Shown here in pieces: positions 1 through 9,087 of a stretch of 64,000 bases of DNA. The position numbers and the translations under genes were made by a program. The notes below the pieces were generated by a model. It saw only the letters and a program-made list of their open reading frames with translations. It searched no databases and was not told the DNA's origin. The stretch's first letter is position 1. Every line of letters starts with the position of its first letter. Origin of the DNA: Pseudomonas putida (GTDB lineage: Bacteria; Pseudomonadota; Gammaproteobacteria; Pseudomonadales; Pseudomonadaceae); NCBI RefSeq assembly GCF_028682395.1, contig NZ_JANHLC010000005.1, positions 124,001 through 188,000 of the forward strand. The letters run 5' to 3'.

Positions 1-89
1 TGCCGGCCCGCATGGTTTATGAAGACTCCCAAGGTAAACAACACACACTTGAATACCGCGTTATGGGTAATGGTTGCTCTAACGGTTAA
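1..89 (+). CDS. C-terminal end of a small, probably exported protein (DUF2790-like)
   Basis: The frame starting at base 3 is open from the window edge and stops at TAA 87-89, giving 28 residues that end in RVMGNGCSNG. The visible part (MVYEDSQGKQHTLEYRVMG, one Cys near the end) resembles the C-terminus of the short exported DUF2790 proteins common in Pseudomonas, but the signal peptide and start lie outside the window. The identification is from memory of that family and is tentative. It lies where nrdA would be expected relative to nrdB, so at least one small gene sits between nrdB and anything upstream. Confidence 0.5.
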   Translation, partial: PARMVYEDSQGKQHTLEYRVMGNGCSNG

Positions 90-128
90 TTAACCCTTAT
101 TGAACCGCTGGTTTTTATACAACGCCGG

Positions 129-150
129 CCGCAAGAAATGGTTCTTGCGG
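129..150 (+). terminator. hairpin downstream of the partial gene
   Basis: CCGCAAGAA and TTCTTGCGG form a perfect 9-bp stem around a 4-base loop, 40 bases after the stop of the partial gene. There is no T-run, so it may be a weak terminator or simply an RNA stem-loop. Confidence 0.35.
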
Positions 151-471
151 CAAGATGCCGGGGGTGCATCCCCTCACACGGGAATCGCTGCACCGCACCT
201 CCCCTCTTTCCCGACCGCCGGTACCCGCCGCGCTTTACCCGCCCTTTCCAAAGCGCCAGCTTGTCCTCCCACGGGGGATCCACCCGGTCACTTCCGGCCC
301 CTCCTGCACGCCTAAAAAAAATCCTTCGCGCAAACAAACTCCCGCAAACCCCCGCCCCGCCTAAAGAAACCTCCATGTCATCGGCCTCCCCGGCCAATCT
401 GCCGCACCCAAACCTGAAATCTGACTGAAATGCCCGGTAAAAAACCCTTATACTGGGCCGGTCAAAAGGGC

Positions 472-499
472 TTGAAATACCCCCTGATCGGGCTATAAA
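472..499 (+). promoter_or_regulatory. candidate sigma-70 promoter for nrdB
   Basis: TTGAAA (472-477) and TATAAA (494-499) are separated by 16 bases. This would give a leader of about 205 bases before nrdB. Confidence 0.4.
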
Positions 500-712
500 C
501 CCAGGCTGGCTTGCCTCTCAGGGGCACTGGGACAGGACCCCGTGCCTTCCCCCAGCCAATTCGGGGTTTCCCCGTACACATTTATGTTTTTTGCGTGCTG
601 CAAGCGGCAACAAACGATTCCTTAAGATCCATAGCGGCCAACGGTCGTGTGACAACCAAACCATCAGTGTTTTCACGCGGCCATCCGGCCCTCACGCAGG
701 AGACGATACGTC

Positions 713-1960
713 ATGCTGAGCTGGGACGAATTCGATAAAGAAGAAGGCGAAGTCGCTGCCAAAGGCGCCAACGCCGGGCACGCCACCGAAGCAAACATGG
801 ACCGCCTCGACAGCGCCGGTGGTGCTGCGGCTCTTGAAGCCCGGGCCGTAACCGCGACCGACTCCGAAGCGATCATCCGCGCCAAGGCCGCCCTCGACCG
901 ACTCGATATCGCTGAAGGCCTGGCCGAGCTTGAAGGCGCTTCCGCCCGCGTCGCGGTCGACGAAAAGCGCATGATCAACTGCCGTGCCGACCTCAACCAA
1001 CTGGTTCCATTCAAATACGACTGGGCCTGGCAGAAGTACCTGGACGGCTGCGCAAACCACTGGATGCCGCAAGAAGTCAACATGACCGCCGACATCGCCC
1101 TCTGGAAAGACCCGGAAGGCCTGACCGACGACGAACGCCGCATCGTGATGCGCAACCTGGGCTTCTTCTCCACCGCCGATTCCCTGGTTGCCAACAACCT
1201 GGTGCTGGCGGTCTACCGCTTGATCACCAACCCCGAGTGCCGCCAGTACATCCTGCGCCAGGCGTTCGAAGAAGCGATCCACACCCACGCTTACCAGTAC
1301 TGCATCGAGTCGCTGGCCATGGATGAAGGCGAGATCTTCAACATGTACCACGAGATTCCTTCGGTCGCGAAGAAAGCGACCTGGGGCCTGAAGTACACCC
1401 GCTCGATCTCTGATCCGAAGTTCGAAACCGGCACCGTCGAAACCGACAAGGAACTGTTGCGCAACCTGATCGCCTACTACTGCGTTCTGGAAGGCATCTT
1501 CTTCTACTGCGGCTTTACCCAGATCCTGTCCATGGGCCGTCGCAACAAAATGACCGGTGTCGCCGAGCAGTTCCAGTACATCCTGCGCGACGAATCCATG
1601 CACCTGAACTTCGGCATCGACGTGATCAACCAGATCAAGATCGAAAACCCGCACCTGTGGGATGCCGAGATGAAGGAAGAAGCCAGCCAGATGATCCTGC
1701 AGGGCACTCAGCTGGAAATCGAATACGCACGAGACACCATGCCACGCGGCGTACTGGGCATGAACGCAGCGATGATGGAGGACTACCTCAAGTTCATCGC
1801 CAACCGTCGTCTGTCGCAGATCGGCCTGAAGGAAGAGTACCCTGGTACAACCAACCCCTTCCCATGGATGAGCGAGATCATGGACTTGAAGAAAGAGAAG
1901 AACTTCTTCGAGACCCGCGTGATCGAGTACCAGACTGGCGGCGCCTTGAGCTGGGATTGA
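713..1960 (+). CDS. nrdB: Class Ia ribonucleoside-diphosphate reductase, beta (radical) subunit
   Basis: 415 residues. NrdB houses the diiron-tyrosyl radical cofactor that starts ribonucleotide reduction in the NrdA partner. The family ligands are visible: D156 ([10 protein letters not shown]), E187 and H190 (EEAIHTHAY), E260 (VLEGIFF), E294 and H297 ([10 protein letters not shown]). Y194, four residues after H190, is the expected radical tyrosine; class Ic Chlamydia-type enzymes have Phe here. The N-terminal 85 residues are an Ala/Glu-rich extension with no recognisable ATP-cone. AGGAGA at 699-704 supports the ATG at 713. A strong intrinsic terminator follows, so the transcript probably ends here. 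nrdA is not in the window and nrdB has its own long upstream region. Confidence 0.97.
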   Translation: MLSWDEFDKEEGEVAAKGANAGHATEANMDRLDSAGGAAALEARAVTATDSEAIIRAKAALDRLDIAEGLAELEGASARVAVDEKRMINCRADLNQLVPFKYDWAWQKYLDGCANHWMPQEVNMTADIALWKDPEGLTDDERRIVMRNLGFFSTADSLVANNLVLAVYRLITNPECRQYILRQAFEEAIHTHAYQYCIESLAMDEGEIFNMYHEIPSVAKKATWGLKYTRSISDPKFETGTVETDKELLRNLIAYYCVLEGIFFYCGFTQILSMGRRNKMTGVAEQFQYILRDESMHLNFGIDVINQIKIENPHLWDAEMKEEASQMILQGTQLEIEYARDTMPRGVLGMNAAMMEDYLKFIANRRLSQIGLKEEYPGTTNPFPWMSEIMDLKKEKNFFETRVIEYQTGGALSWD

Positions 1961-1978
1961 TTCCCCTCCCCCGCTAAC

Positions 1979-2008
1979 GAAAAAGCCCTGACTATTCAGG
2001 GCTTTTTT
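1979..2008 (+). terminator. intrinsic terminator of nrdB
   Basis: AAAAGCCCTGA and TCAGGGCTTTTTT form an 11-bp stem with a 4-base loop and a T6 tail, 19 bases after the nrdB stop. Confidence 0.9.
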
Positions 2009-2134
2009 GTGCCTGTAGACACGCGCATCTCTCCAGACATACGCATTCATGCTCCAGGCTTGGGGCAATAACAAAGCGCCCCTCCCACCGTACGGCAGGC
2101 CACAGAAAAAACATTTGATTGCGCCTTCAAATAA

Positions 2135-2150
2135 CTGTACAAAAACACAG
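2135..2150 (+). promoter_or_regulatory. LexA (SOS) box before the XRE regulator
   Basis: CTGTACAAAAACACAG fits CTGT-N8-ACAG exactly. It overlaps the -10 of a plausible promoter (TTGATT 2115-2120, 17-base spacer, TACAAA 2138-2143) and lies 37 bases before the start codon, so LexA binding would be expected to block transcription. Confidence 0.65.
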
Positions 2151-2186
2151 TACTTTTTACCTTCGCGATCAAGCCCGGAGCCTAGT

Positions 2187-2507
2187 ATGTCCACGAATCT
2201 CGCGATGAACATCGCCATCGAACGTATCGTCCTTCACCAGTTCACCGCGTTGCACTGCGTGCAGTCGCGCGCCATGCTTGGCTGGAGCCAGGCCGATCTG
2301 GCACGTGAATCAGGCGTCTCCGAACACGCCATCCAGCGCTTCGAGCAGGGTGACCGCCTGCGTGATGTCACTCACCTGGCCCTGGCCTTTCGGCTGGAAG
2401 CCGAGGGGCTGGTATTCTTCCCGGGCTTTGCGCCTTCCAAAGGGACCAATATTCGCGGCACCACACCCAACCCGGTCAAACGAAACGATTTCGCCCTGAT
2501 CGAGTAA
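2187..2507 (+). CDS. Small XRE-family helix-turn-helix regulator
   Basis: 106 residues. A single HTH_3/Cro-C1 domain spans about residues 26-72 (LGWSQADLARESGVSEHAIQ then RFEQGDR), followed by a short tail with no obvious sensory or dimerisation domain. The ATG at 2187 is chosen because GGAG lies at 2177-2180; the frame stays open 46 codons further upstream but that part has no ribosome site and runs through the promoter. The LexA box suggests SOS induction. It is isolated between nrdB and a convergent hydrolase gene, so its target is unknown. It could be a relic of a mobile element, but no phage gene is nearby. Confidence 0.85.
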   Translation: MSTNLAMNIAIERIVLHQFTALHCVQSRAMLGWSQADLARESGVSEHAIQRFEQGDRLRDVTHLALAFRLEAEGLVFFPGFAPSKGTNIRGTTPNPVKRNDFALIE

Positions 2508-2604
2508 CGGTCGCCATGATCCACTCGCTTTCGGTGAGCGTAACCCGCCGATATGGGCACAGCAGGGGGAACGATGTTCAAGATCGCCCCCTCAGTTGCA
2601 ACCC

Positions 2605-3642
2605 TCAGCGCACAGCCATCGAGGTTTTGTCGAGGGCCGTCACGCCCTCGACATCCAGCCACCAGGCAGATCCCCGGTGTGGCTGCAGCAGGTTGAACCC
2701 CTCACCCATCTGCGGCGTCGTAATGGCCACATTACGCTCCCGGGCTAGCGTGAGGATCCGGTCAAAAGGCTCATGCCAGGCATGGAATGCCAGATCAAAG
2801 GTGCCGTTGTGGATGGGCAGCAACCATTGGCCGCGCAGGTCGATATGGGCCTGCAGGCTTTCCTCTGGCTGCATGTGCACGTGAGGCCAGTCAACGTTGT
2901 AGGCACCCGTCTCCATCAGTGTCAGGTCGAAGGGACCAAAACGCTCGCCAATCTGGCTGAAACCCTCGAAGTAACCACTGTCACCGCTGAAAAATATTCG
3001 CGCCTTATCGCTGATGATGACCCATGAAACCCACAGTGTTTGATTGCCATCGCGCAAGGTGCGTCCGGAAAAATGCTGTGCCGGGGTCGCGACAAAGCGC
3101 AGGCCCGCGACGGCGGTTTCCTCCCACCAGGCCAATTGGCGAATCTTGTCGGCCGGTATCCCCCACTTGACCAATAGATCGCCAACACCCAGCGGCACCA
3201 GGAAATGCTCGGTTTTATCCGCCAGTTCAAGGACGGCCTGATAGTCGAGGTGGTCGTAATGGTTGTGGGAAAGGATCACCGCCTCAATAGGCGGTAAATC
3301 CGCCAGGCTGATGGGGGGTGGATGAAAGCGCTTTGGCCCTGTCCACTGCACCGGCGAAGCCCGCTCGGCAAAGACCGGGTCAGTCAGCCAGAACTTGCCC
3401 CCAAGCTTGAGCAACAACGTCGAATGCCCCAGGCGATAGACACTATGGTCCGGCGCGTCAAACAGCTGCGCGCGGGTTAACGGCTGTACCGGTAGCCTAC
3501 CGACGGGCCGGGTATTACCCGGCTTGCGCAAGAGCAGTTTCCAGAAGATCCCCAACGTCTTGAGAAATCCATGGGCAGGCGTGGCGACATCATTGCGAAA
3601 CCCCCGTCGAAACGGCTGCTCGCGATCCTGATCAGTGGCCAT
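2605..3642 (-). CDS. Metallo-beta-lactamase-fold hydrolase (UlaG / NAPE-PLD-like)
   Basis: 345 residues. The zinc motif HNHYDH is at 126-131 (SHNHYDHLD), with FFSGDSGYF and LLPIHNGTF supplying later metal ligands, as in COG2220 proteins. This group includes NAPE-phospholipase D-like and L-ascorbate-6-phosphate lactonase-like enzymes; the true substrate cannot be read from sequence. The ATG at 3642 is preferred over one 32 codons upstream because GGAG lies 10 bases ahead and the extra N-terminus does not resemble the family. No signal peptide is seen. It is convergent with the XRE gene (97-base gap). Confidence 0.85.
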   Translation of the reverse strand: MATDQDREQPFRRGFRNDVATPAHGFLKTLGIFWKLLLRKPGNTRPVGRLPVQPLTRAQLFDAPDHSVYRLGHSTLLLKLGGKFWLTDPVFAERASPVQWTGPKRFHPPPISLADLPPIEAVILSHNHYDHLDYQAVLELADKTEHFLVPLGVGDLLVKWGIPADKIRQLAWWEETAVAGLRFVATPAQHFSGRTLRDGNQTLWVSWVIISDKARIFFSGDSGYFEGFSQIGERFGPFDLTLMETGAYNVDWPHVHMQPEESLQAHIDLRGQWLLPIHNGTFDLAFHAWHEPFDRILTLARERNVAITTPQMGEGFNLLQPHRGSAWWLDVEGVTALDKTSMAVR

Positions 3643-4085
3643 GATTGAGTGACTCCAAGAAGCCTGGGGCTCCTGACACAAAAGTAAGCGGCCAATGCAT
3701 GCAAGGCTTGGCCATTCGAAAGACGCATTGCGCAGCATCCGCCTTCCCCCTTAGAGCACAACACGCCCAACCATTCACGCCTTGAGCCCCGCCAATCCAG
3801 GACCTGACGGCCTTTCGCCTCCTGGCCACGAAAGCACTCTGGGCCAGGTAGCGCCTGCGAAGCAAATGCTCAAAGCCATTCAAGGCGCCACTGCGAAGGC
3901 CCTGCGCCAGCCTTTCCTTGCCACGGACACGCCTGGAATCGCACGTTTTCGCAAGAAATGGCCTGGAAGGACACTGATTATTCCGTTCAGAATAATCGAC
4001 AATATTAATCAGGCTTATCCGATAAACGGCGATTTCACCAGGCTCCACTGCTGCAGCCTGGCCGGGACATTTCACGCAGAGCATT
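3643..4085. other. divergent non-coding region with an inverted repeat
   Basis: 443 bases between the hydrolase and the GGDEF gene. Overlapping short frames on both strands look like shadows. GATTATTC (3976-3983) and GAATAATC (3990-3997) form a perfect inverted repeat with a 6-base centre, about 90 bases before the cyclase start: a possible operator. Confidence 0.5.
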
Positions 4086-5162
4086 ATGGAAAACCAAAGA
4101 GGCAAAGGGCTATCGTTTGCCAAACGCATCTATCTACCGCGCATTGTCGGCCTGGGGATCGGCTTCCTGAGTGTCGGTGCGGCCCTCTACCCCCTGCAAC
4201 CGCCAAACTGGCTCTGGGGACTGCTGCTGTTCAATGGTTTTATCTGGCCTCACCTAGCCTTTCAGATCGCCAAGCGCGCGGCCTACCCCTACCAGGCTGA
4301 ACGTCGCAACCTGCTGGTAGACTCACTGTTCGGCGGGTTCTGGGCCGCGACCATGCAGTTCAACCCGCTACCGACCGTCACCATTCTGGCAATGATGACC
4401 ATGAACAATGTAGCGGCTGGCGGGCAGCGCCTGTTGGTTCGCGGTTCCCTGGCACAGGCTGCGGGGGTACTGCTGTCCTGGCTGCTCTTCGGCCCCGCCT
4501 TCAGCCCCCAGACCAGCCAGATGCAGGTGTACGCCTGCCTGCCAATGTTGTCCCTCTACCCTCTTGCCCTGGGCATGGTCTGCTATCAGTTGGCGATCAA
4601 ACTCTCCGAACACAAGCGCGCCCTTAGCGCCCTCAGTCGCACGGACAGCCTGACCGGCCTGCTCAACCACGGCTCCTGGAAAGATCTGCTGCATAGCAAG
4701 TTCCATAAATGCTTGCTCGAACAGAGCAATGCCGTCATCGCCCTGATCGATATCGACCACTTCAAACGGATCAACGACACCTATGGCCATATCATCGGCG
4801 ACAAGGTGCTACGCCACCTGAGTCAAACCCTGCGCGACAACCTGCGCGAAGACGACCTCGCCGGACGCTACGGAGGAGACGAGTTCTGCGTGATCCTGCC
4901 CGACGTGCCTTTGGATCAAGCCATGGAAGTGATGGAGCGACTGCGCAAAGCAATCGCAGACTCTCGCTGCCAGGAAGTCCCACAGTTGCGCGTCAGCCTG
5001 AGCATTGGCCTAGCCTCATTCCAACCACACTTCAGTGAAGCAACTCAGTGGCTCCAGGAAGCCGACAAAGCCTTGTACGTGGCCAAGAATACCGGCCGCG
5101 ACAAAATCAACAGCGCCACCCTCTCTTCCTCCTCACCCCACCAGCCTGTCCACTCAGCCTGA
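4086..5162 (+). CDS. Diguanylate cyclase with MASE2 membrane sensor (AdrA-like)
   Basis: 358 residues. An N-terminal membrane region of several helices (about 14-170), with the MASE2 pattern in its first part (LGIGFLSVGAALYPLQP, NWLWGLLLFNGFIWPHLAF), precedes a GGDEF domain. The active site is intact (RYGGDEF, GGDEF at 263-267) and an RxxD inhibitory site (R254-D257) lies five residues before it, so an active, product-inhibited cyclase making c-di-GMP is expected. No EAL domain. The architecture matches AdrA/DgcC enzymes. No good ribosome site is seen before the ATG. It stands alone in its orientation, followed by a separate receptor gene; the upstream inverted repeat may be its regulatory site. 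Confidence 0.92.
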   Translation: MENQRGKGLSFAKRIYLPRIVGLGIGFLSVGAALYPLQPPNWLWGLLLFNGFIWPHLAFQIAKRAAYPYQAERRNLLVDSLFGGFWAATMQFNPLPTVTILAMMTMNNVAAGGQRLLVRGSLAQAAGVLLSWLLFGPAFSPQTSQMQVYACLPMLSLYPLALGMVCYQLAIKLSEHKRALSALSRTDSLTGLLNHGSWKDLLHSKFHKCLLEQSNAVIALIDIDHFKRINDTYGHIIGDKVLRHLSQTLRDNLREDDLAGRYGGDEFCVILPDVPLDQAMEVMERLRKAIADSRCQEVPQLRVSLSIGLASFQPHFSEATQWLQEADKALYVAKNTGRDKINSATLSSSSPHQPVHSA

Positions 5163-5488
5163 TACGCGGCCACTGCACGCTGGTCTGAATTGCCAAAAAA
5201 CCTGTACTAAAGTCCTTTGTTTGTACAACTAATAGATAGCATAATGCCGCTATGTATCGTTGTGCATGAAGTCTGCTCGGGCTGTGTTCTATCCATCGCC
5301 CCTGGCCTGTAAGAAGTCGTGCTGATGCAATGTCCGCAAACGCTCTCTGCGCCCCGGACAGCTCTGCCCCTAACGCTATCAGCACATGGATGCTGGTACA
5401 GAGCCAGCCTTCGGGCTTTTGCTCAAGCGGTTCGCCCGCGTGCACACAAGGAACCACTTTCAGGCTTCTTTATTCCAGAGCAGACATC
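5163..5488. other. non-coding leader before the first PAS-MCP gene
   Basis: 326 bases. The frame of the downstream gene is open from 5330, but that extension lacks a ribosome site and does not resemble the paralogue, so it is treated as untranslated. A candidate promoter is at 5217-5245. Confidence 0.5.
5217..5245 (+). promoter_or_regulatory. candidate sigma-70 promoter
   Basis: TTGTTT (5217-5222), 17-base spacer, CATAAT (5240-5245), upstream of the PAS-PAS-MCP gene. Confidence 0.35.
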
Positions 5489-6808
5489 ATGCTATTCAGC
5501 GGTCATAAAAAAACACTCCAAGCACTGCACAATACTATCGCTGAGCAAGCCAGCTTGCTCGACGCCCTGAACCGATCGATGGCGGTCATCGAGTTCGGGC
5601 TGGACGCCAGCGTCCTGCACGCCAACGATAACTTTCTGAGTACCATGGGCTATCGCCTCGACCAGATACTGGGCCAACCCCATCGCAAGTTCTGTATGGC
5701 GAACTACGCCAACAGTGGCGAGTACACGCAATTTTGGGCTCGTCTCAAAAACGGCCAATGCGAGTCCGGCACTTATGCTCGCGTCACCGCCGACGGCCGC
5801 ACGGTCTGGCTGGAGGCCAGTTACAACCCGGTGCGTGATGCCGGCGGCCAGGTGGTGAAAATCGTCACGTACGCCCTGGACATTACCCGGGATGTACAGG
5901 AAAAAAGCGAAGCCCAAGCCAAGCTGAACGCTATTGACCGCGCCATGGGCGTTATCGAATTCAATCTGGATGGCCGCATCATCAGCGCCAACCAGAACTT
6001 CCTCAGCCTGGTTGGATACAGCCAAGCCGAAGTGACGGGCCAGAACCACAGCCTGTTCTGCAAGCCTGGCGTCGCCCAAAGCAGCGAGTACCAGGATTTC
6101 TGGCGTCGACTCAACCAGGGTGAGTTCTTCAGCGGCCAGTTCGAGCGTGTTGGCAAGCGGGGCCAGACCCTGTGGCTGGAGGCCAACTACAACCCGGTCT
6201 ACGATGCCGACGGCAAGCTCTACAAAGTGGTCAAGTTCGCCTCGGACGTCAGCAGCCGGGTCGAGCGCCATGAGCAGGATGCCCAGAGCGCGACCCAGGC
6301 TTATCACATCTCCATCGAGACCCAAAAAATCGCCGAGCAAGGCACCGCCGTCATCCAGCAGGCCGCCAGCGAAATGCGAGAAATTGCGGCGAATATCGAG
6401 GACTCTTCAGGGCTGATTGCCAAACTCGGCGAACGTTCGGAGCAGATTACCGCCATCGTCAATACCATTCGCGCCATTGCCGACCAGACCAATCTTCTGG
6501 CCCTAAACGCCGCCATCGAAGCCGCCCGGGCCGGCGAGCAGGGACGCGGATTCGCCGTCGTGGCCGACGAGGTCCGTCTGCTCGCCGCGCGCACCAGTGG
6601 TTCGACTGCGGAAATCTCCGGGATGATCGACATGATCCAGAATGAAACCCAGCAGGCGATCAAGAGCATGAGCAGCACCCAGATGCGCGCCGCAAAAGGT
6701 GTCGAGCTGGCCGATCAGGCAGGTGAGGTGATCGTGCAAATCCGCGATGGTGCAGGCGAAGCGGTGCAGGCCGTCAGCATTTTCGCCAGCGAGCGCGGTC
6801 AACGCTGA
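5489..6808 (+). CDS. Soluble PAS-PAS-MCP chemoreceptor (BdlA-like)
   Basis: 439 residues from ATG 5489. Two similar PAS domains (about 20-130 and 142-252; [11 protein letters not shown] and [11 protein letters not shown], each ending WLEA-YNPV) are followed by a short MCP signalling domain with the conserved hairpin ([20 protein letters not shown] then FAVVADEVR). No membrane segment is visible, so it should be cytoplasmic, like the P. aeruginosa biofilm-dispersion protein BdlA. The start is chosen because it gives exactly the length of the paralogue at 21061-22380 and an aligned N-terminus. Its partners would be CheA/CheW; no che genes are nearby. Cofactor binding in the PAS domains cannot be judged from sequence. 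Confidence 0.9.
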   Translation: MLFSGHKKTLQALHNTIAEQASLLDALNRSMAVIEFGLDASVLHANDNFLSTMGYRLDQILGQPHRKFCMANYANSGEYTQFWARLKNGQCESGTYARVTADGRTVWLEASYNPVRDAGGQVVKIVTYALDITRDVQEKSEAQAKLNAIDRAMGVIEFNLDGRIISANQNFLSLVGYSQAEVTGQNHSLFCKPGVAQSSEYQDFWRRLNQGEFFSGQFERVGKRGQTLWLEANYNPVYDADGKLYKVVKFASDVSSRVERHEQDAQSATQAYHISIETQKIAEQGTAVIQQAASEMREIAANIEDSSGLIAKLGERSEQITAIVNTIRAIADQTNLLALNAAIEAARAGEQGRGFAVVADEVRLLAARTSGSTAEISGMIDMIQNETQQAIKSMSSTQMRAAKGVELADQAGEVIVQIRDGAGEAVQAVSIFASERGQR

Positions 6809-6868
6809 CTGCGAGCCGGGGCCGGAAGGCTATAGTTGTTTCTGTCCCCGGTCCCTGCAGAGTGCGCT

Positions 6869-7396
6869 ATGAAGCCAGACCCCCTCCAGCCCCAAGCCCA
6901 GCAGGATCACCTGCGCTTTCACCGCCCCCATGCCCACCTTGCGCCAACGTTCGGTAACGACGGCTTCGCCCTGAAGGCCGAGGCGTTCGCCCGCTTCTTT
7001 GGCACACCGATGTTTCTTGGCGCACAGACGGCAATTGTCGTGGTGTGGATCTGCCTCAATTTGTTTGGTGTCACGACCTTCGACGTCTATCCCTTTATCC
7101 TGCTGAACCTAGCCTTCAGCCTTCAAGCCGCCTATGCCGCGCCCTTGATTCTGCTGGCGCAGACACGCCAGGCCGCGCGCGACAAGGCTCAGGCCGACGC
7201 CGATGCGCAGCACCGCGAAGCCCTGGCCGAGGCCAACTCCCGACGCCAGGCCGAGGCCGCACAGAACGCCGCGCAATTGCTAACACTGCTCGAGCAAAAC
7301 ACGCGGCTCACCGAAATGACCCAGCACTTGAGCGAGCGCATCGAGAACCTGACCTCACAGATGCACGAGCACCTGGTCAAATCGGCTAAGCCTTAA
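6869..7396 (+). CDS. DUF1003 membrane protein
   Basis: 175 residues. Two predicted membrane helices (FLGAQTAIVVVWICLNLFGV, then FILLNLAFSLQAAYAAPLIL) are followed by an Ala/Gln-rich coiled-coil tail, the standard layout of the DUF1003 family (COG4420), whose function is not known. The ATG at 6869 follows GCAGAG; an upstream ATG at 6836 overlaps the end of the previous transcript and has no ribosome site. Its stop overlaps the convergent gene at 7393 by 4 bases. Confidence 0.8.
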   Translation: MKPDPLQPQAQQDHLRFHRPHAHLAPTFGNDGFALKAEAFARFFGTPMFLGAQTAIVVVWICLNLFGVTTFDVYPFILLNLAFSLQAAYAAPLILLAQTRQAARDKAQADADAQHREALAEANSRRQAEAAQNAAQLLTLLEQNTRLTEMTQHLSERIENLTSQMHEHLVKSAKP

Positions 7397-7719
7397 GCCC
7401 TCACCAGGCTGCGCATGGCCGCTATTTCCGGCATGTCGTCGCGGCGCACATAAACGCGCAGGGGCTCGGTGATATTGATCCGATCGTCGATGTTCTGCTC
7501 CAGCAACAGCCGGATCGCTTCGCGCTTGAGGGTCATGGTCTGGTCGGTGCCAGCCTGCCAGACAAATTCGCTGGCCGCGATAATGGCGTCATCCGCCACG
7601 TCCATGCCGAAGGAATCTTCGCTGAAACGCACGATATGCTTGCCGGTTTTGCGATTCAGGCCGACAAAGCCCCGCAGTTGGTCGGCGGCCTGGCAGATAA
7701 GCTCGGAAGTGATGCGCAT
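7393..7719 (-). CDS. Conserved hypothetical protein, 108 residues
   Basis: I do not recognise this gene. ATG 7719 follows a clear GAGG eight bases ahead. The protein is soluble and mixed in charge, with no Cys/His cluster and no signal peptide. Its second half has regularly spaced charged residues (INITEPLRVYVRRDDMPEIA). The good ribosome site and normal composition argue it is real. It converges on the DUF1003 gene and is divergent from glpQ; neither suggests a role. Confidence 0.65.
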   Translation of the reverse strand: MRITSELICQAADQLRGFVGLNRKTGKHIVRFSEDSFGMDVADDAIIAASEFVWQAGTDQTMTLKREAIRLLLEQNIDDRINITEPLRVYVRRDDMPEIAAMRSLVRA

Positions 7720-7953
7720 GGTAAACCTCAAGGTCATGGTCCAAAGGACACAGGGATCGATGGTTTACACGCGAGGCAGTGGCTCAGGCTTTCCCTCTGC
7801 TGGGGAAAATGCCGCATAAGAGTACTGCAAAGCAGCCCCCCAGCGTGCTGAAAAAAACACCTGTAACGCTGTTTTGTATTGATTGCGCGATAGCCGCATG
7901 GGCTGGCAGTTGCTAAAAGGAAAACCCGATCACGCGCTGCCAGGAGTTTGCAC

Positions 7954-9087
7954 ATGCCAGTGACTATCCAACCTCGCTGGGCCTTGCTCGGCCTGCTGAT
8001 GAGTCTGAACCTTGTCGAGGCCAGCCCAGCGGCCGCGCCTCAGTCCACGCAGTTGATGCCGCCCAGCGGCATTCCCCGGCCTGCCGTGATCGCCCATCGC
8101 GGTGCCTCGTTCGATGCCCCCGAATCGACGGCGCCAGCCTACCGACTGGCCCGGGAACTGGGCGCCGACTATCTCGAACTGGACCTGCAACGCAGCAAGG
8201 ACGGCGTGCTGTTCGCCCTGCATGACGACAACCTGCAGCGTACCACCGATGTCGCCAGCAAATTCCCCGAGCGCAAGGACAGCCCGGCCCATGCATTCAC
8301 CCTGGCCGAACTGAAAACCCTGGACGCCGGAAGCTGGTTCAACCAGGCCTATCCCGAGCGGGCTCGCCCGGCCTTCCGCGGGCTGCAGGTCCTGACCCTC
8401 GATGAAATCATCGACATTGCCCAAGGTAGTAACACACACCAACCCGGCCTCTATATCGAGACCAAGTCCCCGCACCTGTTCCCCGGTATCGAGCAGGACC
8501 TCAAAGCGCAATTGCTGGCCCGTGGCTGGCTAAGCCCCGCCATTACCCAACAGGCCAAAGGGACGCTGGCCATCGGCCAGGGCCCGGGCCGGGTTGTACT
8601 GCAAAGCTTTGACAAGCGCAGCCTGGCGCTGCTGCACCAGGCCATGCCACACGTACCCAAGGTCCTGCTGCTCTGGGTCGGCAAAGGTAGCATCGAGCCA
8701 AAATCGCCCCAGAGCTTTGCCGAGTCCGGGCTAAGCGACAAAGCCGCCTTCTACGCCAGCCAACAGCCCAGAGACCAGGCGGAGCTGATTCGCTGGCTGG
8801 ATGCAGCCAAGGACGGGGGTGCCATAGGTGTCGGCCCGTCCGTGGCATTGGCGGCGGGTGGCGAGCAGAGCTACGCCGACCTGGTACAGCCCTGGATGAA
8901 CCAACTGGCCCACGAAAGGGGCCTGCTGGTGCACGCCTACACGGTCGACGAACCGGTAGACGTGCGGCGCGTGCTGGCTGCCGGTGTCGACGGGATCTTC
9001 ACCAATCGTCCGACGGCAATGCTGGATATCCTCCAGCGCCCCTCCCCCCGCTCGACCACGAGCATTCTTGAAGAGCACGGATACTGA
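7954..9087 (+). CDS. Glycerophosphodiester phosphodiesterase, periplasmic (GlpQ-like)
   Basis: 377 residues. A signal peptide (RWALLGLLMSLNLVEASPAA) precedes a GDPD TIM barrel. Family residues are present: HRG at 48-50, E75 and D77 (LELDLQ), and H90 (LHDDNLQRTT). The enzyme would hydrolyse deacylated phospholipids to glycerol-3-phosphate and an alcohol. CAGGAG at 7941-7946 sets the ATG at 7954. The next gene begins on the base after its stop, so the AraC regulator is probably co-transcribed. No Pho box was recognised upstream. Confidence 0.9.
   Translation: MPVTIQPRWALLGLLMSLNLVEASPAAAPQSTQLMPPSGIPRPAVIAHRGASFDAPESTAPAYRLARELGADYLELDLQRSKDGVLFALHDDNLQRTTDVASKFPERKDSPAHAFTLAELKTLDAGSWFNQAYPERARPAFRGLQVLTLDEIIDIAQGSNTHQPGLYIETKSPHLFPGIEQDLKAQLLARGWLSPAITQQAKGTLAIGQGPGRVVLQSFDKRSLALLHQAMPHVPKVLLLWVGKGSIEPKSPQSFAESGLSDKAAFYASQQPRDQAELIRWLDAAKDGGAIGVGPSVALAAGGEQSYADLVQPWMNQLAHERGLLVHAYTVDEPVDVRRVLAAGVDGIFTNRPTAMLDILQRPSPRSTTSILEEHGY

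Larger units (their letters stand above)
90..712. other. 623-base non-coding stretch before nrdB
   Basis: No convincing gene is seen; the short frames here have poor start sites and proline/arginine-rich, shadow-like compositions. It holds a hairpin at 129-150 and a candidate sigma-70 promoter at 472-499. I looked for NrdR-type boxes and did not find a convincing one. Confidence 0.6.

Noticed and set aside
138..428. 96-codon frame in the nrdB upstream region
   Set aside because: Proline/Arg/Ser-rich, start inside a hairpin, no ribosome site.
540..610. Possible NrdR box before nrdB
   Set aside because: The ACACATTTATGTTTT stretch does not fit the NrdR consensus well enough.
692..2218. 508-codon open frame antisense to nrdB
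   Set aside because: Frame shadow of a highly expressed high-G+C gene; Val/Leu/Asp-rich composition with no family resemblance.
3782..4300. 172-codon frame overlapping the start of the GGDEF gene
   Set aside because: No ribosome site, overlaps the membrane domain of a real gene and lacks family resemblance.
5330..5488. N-terminal extension of the first PAS-PAS-MCP gene
   Set aside because: No ribosome site and not shared by the equal-length paralogue.
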